From positions 620,001 through 684,000 of the forward strand of contig JAULSN010000003.1 in NCBI GenBank assembly GCA_033439765.1: a DNA stretch of 64,000 nt. The letters run 5' to 3'. Each line of letters starts with the position of its first letter. The stretch's first letter is position 1. The stretch is from Lasiosphaeria ovina. Its lineage: Eukaryota > Ascomycota > Sordariomycetes > Sordariales > Lasiosphaeriaceae. Below are positions 63,765 to 64,000 of this stretch, piece by piece. The position numbers and the translations under genes are program-made. Below the pieces are notes generated by a model. That model had not been told where the DNA came from and did no database searches. It saw only the letters and a list, made by a program, of their open reading frames with translations.

Positions 63765-64000
63765 ATGTCCTTCCAAACGCCAGGACTCACAAAATTCACC
63801 GGCCTAGCATCATCGCCCGCAGCCGTCTACTGGGGCGGCAGCCTGTGGGTGTTCTACACGACCACCGCCAACAGCACCAGCATCTGGTACGCCGAATCCA
63901 TCGACGGCGGGAACAAGTGGAACGCCGCGCAGCAAGTACCCGCCGAGGGACTCAGCATCGCGCCCGGCACATCGCCGTGCCCGGTCGTGTTCGACGGCAA
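63765..64000 (+). CDS. Start of a gene cut by the window edge; lectin or sialidase-like beta-propeller repeats suspected
   Basis: Open from ATG 63765 to the window end, at least 78 residues, with no stop and no signal peptide: 'MSFQTPGLTKFTGLASSPA', 'AVYWGGSLWVFYTTTANSTS', 'IWYAESIDGGNKWNAAQQVP', 'GTSPCPVVFDG'. The alternating 'YWGGSLWVFY', 'IWYAES.DGG..W' and 'SPCPVVFDG' pattern is that of bladed beta-propeller lectins or BNR-type repeats that bind sugars. It may belong to the PKS locus or start the next one. Only the N-terminus is visible, so the family is a suggestion. Confidence 0.6.
   Translation, partial: MSFQTPGLTKFTGLASSPAAVYWGGSLWVFYTTTANSTSIWYAESIDGGNKWNAAQQVPAEGLSIAPGTSPCPVVFDG

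Overview
The window is nuclear DNA of a filamentous ascomycete (Pezizomycotina, probably Sordariomycetes). Genes have short spliceosomal introns, mostly 46-102 nt, with GT..AG or GC..AG ends and branch-point-like CTAAC/CTGAC motifs. Gene families are typically fungal: HET domain, NACHT-ankyrin, highly reducing polyketide synthase (HR-PKS), FSH1 hydrolase, and F-box proteins. Homopolymers, microsatellites and decayed genes are frequent. Functions below come from motifs read by eye; no database search was run.

Layout. 0-1.3 kb: a HET-domain gene running off the left edge. 2-3.8 kb: a secreted type-B carboxylesterase. 4.2-9 kb: a decaying zone with a deleted DUF6594 gene, a frameshifted unknown gene and a possible LTR remnant. 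9.1-15.3 kb: one large minus-strand NLR-like gene (fungal N-terminal domain, NACHT-type P-loop, about 18 ankyrin repeats, CorA-like transmembrane end). 20-21.8 kb: an MFS sugar transporter. 22.8-27.1 kb: a kinase with correct splice sites but two nonsense codons, then a frame-broken F-box gene. 29.7-31.2 kb: an intact F-box-like gene. 31.8-32.9 kb: a shattered Thr-rich protein. 34.1-35.7 kb: an amidohydrolase. 37.6-38.5 kb: a secreted SGNH/CE3-like esterase.

39-48.4 kb is the most unusual part. Two families of small proteins that I cannot assign to any known family occur in duplicated blocks. Family A has a Cys-Cys-Asp pentapeptide array, an 11-residue-repeat coiled coil and one C-terminal membrane segment. 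Family B has a short helix, a membrane segment and a very long Glu/Lys/Arg tail. Blocks A, B and a third non-coding block C occur once in the order A-B-C and again in the same order, but with each block individually inverted. Some copies are intact and others carry frameshifts or stops. A tRNA-Glu(UUC) lies between the two sets.

49.8-51.3 kb: a PGAP4-like membrane glycosyltransferase. 51.6-60.1 kb: a nine-exon HR-PKS (KS-AT-DH-MT-ER-KR-ACP, no release domain). 61.7-62.7 kb: a LovG-like FSH1 serine hydrolase, which probably releases the PKS product in trans. The window ends inside the start of a further gene (63,765 onward). The PKS and hydrolase form the core of a small secondary-metabolite locus that may continue to the right.
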